Source: Flavobacteriaceae bacterium
GTDB lineage: Bacteria; Bacteroidota; Bacteroidia; Flavobacteriales; Flavobacteriaceae
Length of the DNA stretch: 64,000 nucleotides
Assembly: GCA_018402135.1 (NCBI GenBank)
Contig: JAGYJF010000002.1
Location: 310,001-374,000 of the forward strand
Reading direction: 5' to 3'
Below are positions 62,200 to 64,000 of this stretch, piece after piece; within the stretch, counting starts at the first letter, position 1, and each line of letters begins with the position of its first letter. Position numbers and translations under genes: made by a program. The notes under the pieces are model-generated. The model saw only the letters and a program-made list of their open reading frames with translations, did not search any database and had not been told where the DNA came from.

Positions 62200-63199
62200 A
62201 TGAAAAATTATTCTTTGAACATTGGCATTGATGTTTCAAAATTAAAATTGGATATCAGTATCTTAAATCCGGTTACATTTACATCTGAACATTTTGTGAT
62301 TGAGAACACCGCAAGAGACATCAAACTCTTTATTAAACAATTAATTAAAAAAGAAATCGATCCAAAATCGGTTTTATTCTGTTGTGAGAATACAGGGTAT
62401 TACACAAATCATTTATTGTTCACTTTACTTGATTTGCAGCTTGATCTATGGATAGTTCCAGCTATTGAAATAAAAAGGTCCAAAGGTTTGGCAAGAGGGA
62501 AATCAGACAAGATAGATGCTAAAGATATAGCTGTTTATAGTTTAAAGAACTTGGAAAAGCTATGTCTGACTGAGATGGTAGACAAGGACATTCAAAAGTT
62601 AAAGTTACTTTATACTGAAAGAGAAAAGATGCTAAAATCCCTATTAATTATGGAAACAACTTCTGAGGGTAAGTCTTTTATTGACAAAGAAATTTATAAA
62701 GAAATAGCCTCATTGAATCTTTCTTTAATTAAAAACATTAAAAGTTCAATCAATAAAATTGAACAGAAAATCCAGGTAATCATTAAGTCAAATGAAAAGT
62801 TACACAAACAAGCAGAACTCATACAATCAATACCTGGAATAGGTGTACAAACAACTACTTATTTAATTATCGCAACAAGGGGGTTTACAGCTTTTAATAA
62901 TTGGAGAAAGTTTGCTTGTTACAGTGGAATTGGGCCTTTTGAATACACTTCAGGTTCAAGTATCAAGGGTCGGACAAAAGTCAATCACATTGCTGATAAA
63001 AAAATGAAGTCCCTATTACAAATGTGTGCAATGACAACTATTAAATATGACCCACAGATAAGAGATTACTATCAGAAGAAAAGAAGGGAAGAATGCAATG
63101 CTAGTTTTAAATAATGTAAGATGTAAACTTGTGAGTAGAGTATTTGCAGTGGTTCAAAGAGAATCACCATATGTTAATACCTATAAATTTGTGTCTTAA
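62200..63199 (+). pseudogene. IS110-family transposase with C-terminal frameshift
   Basis: From ATG 62200 the first 304 codons give the DEDD N-terminal domain (NIGIDVSKLKLDISI, CCENTGYYTN, KSDKIDAKDIAVY) and the Transposase_20 region (IQSIPGIGVQTTTYLII, ACYSGIGPFEYTSGSSIKGR). The frame then ends early as EECNASFK. One frame over, MLVLNNVRCKLVSRVFAVVQ and then SPYVNTYKFVS supply the normal IS110 C-terminus, ending at 63199. The shift (+1 or -2) lies near 63085-63105. A -1 programmed shift would not restore the frame, so mutation is likely, though a programmed event is not excluded. Confidence 0.8.
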
Positions 63200-63409
63200 A
63201 CTTTAACACTTTTTAATTGTTTTTTATCATAGAATGCAGAACGGGTTAACGAAATTGTGAAATGTAATAAAGTAAAGATGGAACAGGTACACAAAGATGG
63301 AACATAACGCTAGCGGGGGTTCTCGATTCTCTACTCCTGAGTCGAATCACTCGAACTGACAGTACTATATTTAAAATATCAATGCACTATTAGTATATAT
63401 AAGGCTTGA

Positions 63410-63637
63410 TTACTTGGCTTTCATAGGTGGCAAATCGAATGCTGTGGCATCGTGCTCAAAATGATTACGGTGTGAGCCATCACAAAACGGTTTGTTATTA
63501 GAATGGCCACAACGACAAATTCCTAACACGGTTCTGCCTTGTAAACCATAGGCATTGCCTTGGGAATCTACGATTTCAAAATCGCCCTCTACTTTTACAG
63601 ACCCATTACTGTTAATGGTAAGTTTTGTTTTGCTCAT
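63410..63637 (-). CDS. CDGSH iron-sulfur domain protein
   Basis: The 75-residue protein carries the CDGSH signature: CRCGHSNNKPFCDGSHR, with three Cys and one His that bind a 2Fe-2S cluster. Preceding strands (VKVEGDFEIVDSQGNAYGL) complete the small fold. It probably transfers clusters or electrons in the cytoplasm. It is a single gene; a CTTA repeat tract lies about 90 bp upstream of its start. Confidence 0.9.
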   Translation of the reverse strand: MSKTKLTINSNGSVKVEGDFEIVDSQGNAYGLQGRTVLGICRCGHSNNKPFCDGSHRNHFEHDATAFDLPPMKAK

Positions 63638-63727
63638 GTTGCTGTTTTTATGAATAACAAAGTTGGGGAAATTTATTTTGGGTTTTGATGATTTATTAAT
63701 TTTTAATTGAAAAATTGGACTTTTCGG

Positions 63728-63773
<46 letters not shown>

Positions 63774-63779
63774 GTTGAC

Positions 63780-63845
63780 GGCACTCGTTGCAAACGAGCG
63801 CTAGCTGCGGTAGGTGTTGAGGGCACGGATTACAAATCCGCGCTA
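63780..63845. repeat. Pair of stem-loops with fixed flanks and covarying stems
   Basis: Unit 1 is GGCAC-TCGTT-GCA-AACGA-GCGCTA (63780-63803). Unit 2 is GGCAC-GGATT-ACA-AATCC-GCGCTA (63822-63845). The outer flanks are identical, the stems differ in sequence but both pair perfectly. This is covariation, so structure is selected. Confidence 0.75.
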
Positions 63846-63935
63846 TCGGGATGTTTGTTATTTATTTAGCGGCTTGTTTGTGAAAAGACCAAACAAACCA
63901 AACAAAACCCATTTTTTAAGCCTACCCTAACATCG

Positions 63936-64000
63936 TTACAAATCCACTGTAACCTCATCGGCCTTTTTATAAGCCAGATTGACGGAACGTTTCATCAATA
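63936..64000 (-). CDS. C-terminal tail of a further gene (runs off the window)
   Basis: The minus frame ends at TAA 63936-63938 and codes LMKRSVNLAYKKADEVTVDL, the last ~20 residues of a protein whose body lies outside the window. Basic then acidic composition and clean codon use suggest a real gene. The product cannot be told. Confidence 0.4.
   Translation of the reverse strand, partial: LMKRSVNLAYKKADEVTVDL

Larger units (their letters stand above)
61988..63240 (+). mobile_element. IS110-type insertion sequence (ends approximate)
   Basis: It comprises a ~212-bp structured non-coding left end, a frameshifted DEDD-type transposase and a short right end. IS110 elements lack clear terminal inverted repeats and make no simple target duplication, so the ends cannot be fixed from one copy. 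The left limit is set by the REP-like palindrome, the right limit by the end of the transposase plus about 40 bp. Confidence 0.6.

Noticed and set aside
62200-63114. Programmed -1 frameshift in the IS110 transposase
   Set aside because: Reaching the downstream C-terminal frame needs +1 or -2; the -1 frame meets a stop at once, and no slippery heptamer is in phase.

Overview
The window looks like a chromosomal segment of a marine-type Flavobacteriaceae (Bacteroidota). The evidence is low GC, A-rich leaders without Shine-Dalgarno sites, several TAnnTTTG-type -7 promoter elements, type IX secretion (Por) C-terminal sorting domains, HYR-repeat surface proteins, a fused branched-chain/2-oxo-acid dehydrogenase E1, DUF6090, DUF4174 and DUF4251 proteins, and an EF-G2-like factor. 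I cannot name the genus. I see no rRNA, tRNA or CRISPR array. Region 1-11.7 kb is mostly housekeeping: a partial mutS2, ung with a convergent overlapping small membrane-protein gene, a substrate-binding-like protein next to a nucleoside phosphorylase, a SUI1/YciH factor, a 2OG-Fe(II) oxygenase, the E1 fusion, an M19 dipeptidase lipoprotein, a 3D-domain lipoprotein, two tandem peptides of under 30 residues sharing a C-terminal motif, an orphan ExbD, an Hsp20 and a DEAD/DEAH helicase. Region 11.8-25.1 kb holds a TetR-ABC-HlyD-TolC export operon, a pseudouridine synthase/DUF1853 pair, a doubly truncated HYR/T9SS remnant, an EF-G paralogue without the catalytic switch-II histidine, and a Fic protein with an AbiEi-like N-terminus whose upstream DNA carries seven direct repeats, one covering its own start codon. 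Region 25.7-33.7 kb carries secreted or membrane proteins (DUF3857/transglutaminase, a degenerate intradiol-dioxygenase-like protein, an EEP phosphatase/nuclease, an amidohydrolase, DUF4174) and a stand-alone paralogue of the C-terminal domain of the giant protein beside it. Region 33.8-42.8 kb is one 2976-residue T9SS-exported surface protein. It contains eleven near-identical 234-bp HYR repeats in which one A/G variant alternates strictly from copy to copy, so the real amplification unit seems to be 468 bp. Region 43.3-55.4 kb has a pyruvate-kinase-like protein with an N-terminal extension and no C-terminal domain, an S9 peptidase, an AI-2E-type permease, two convergent LemA modules (LemA plus M48 peptidase; LemA plus DUF2207) and an exported acetolactate-decarboxylase-like lipoprotein. 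Region 55.6-64 kb is accessory and partly decayed. It has several unrelated minus-strand genes (some preceded by copies of a dispersed ~90-bp repeat), an exported pyrophosphatase lipoprotein operon, gene fragments that break at REP-like palindromes, and an IS110-type transposase with a C-terminal frameshift and a structured non-coding left end that could be a bridge RNA. It ends with a CDGSH protein, a tetranucleotide tract, a pair of covarying stem-loops and the tail of a further gene.
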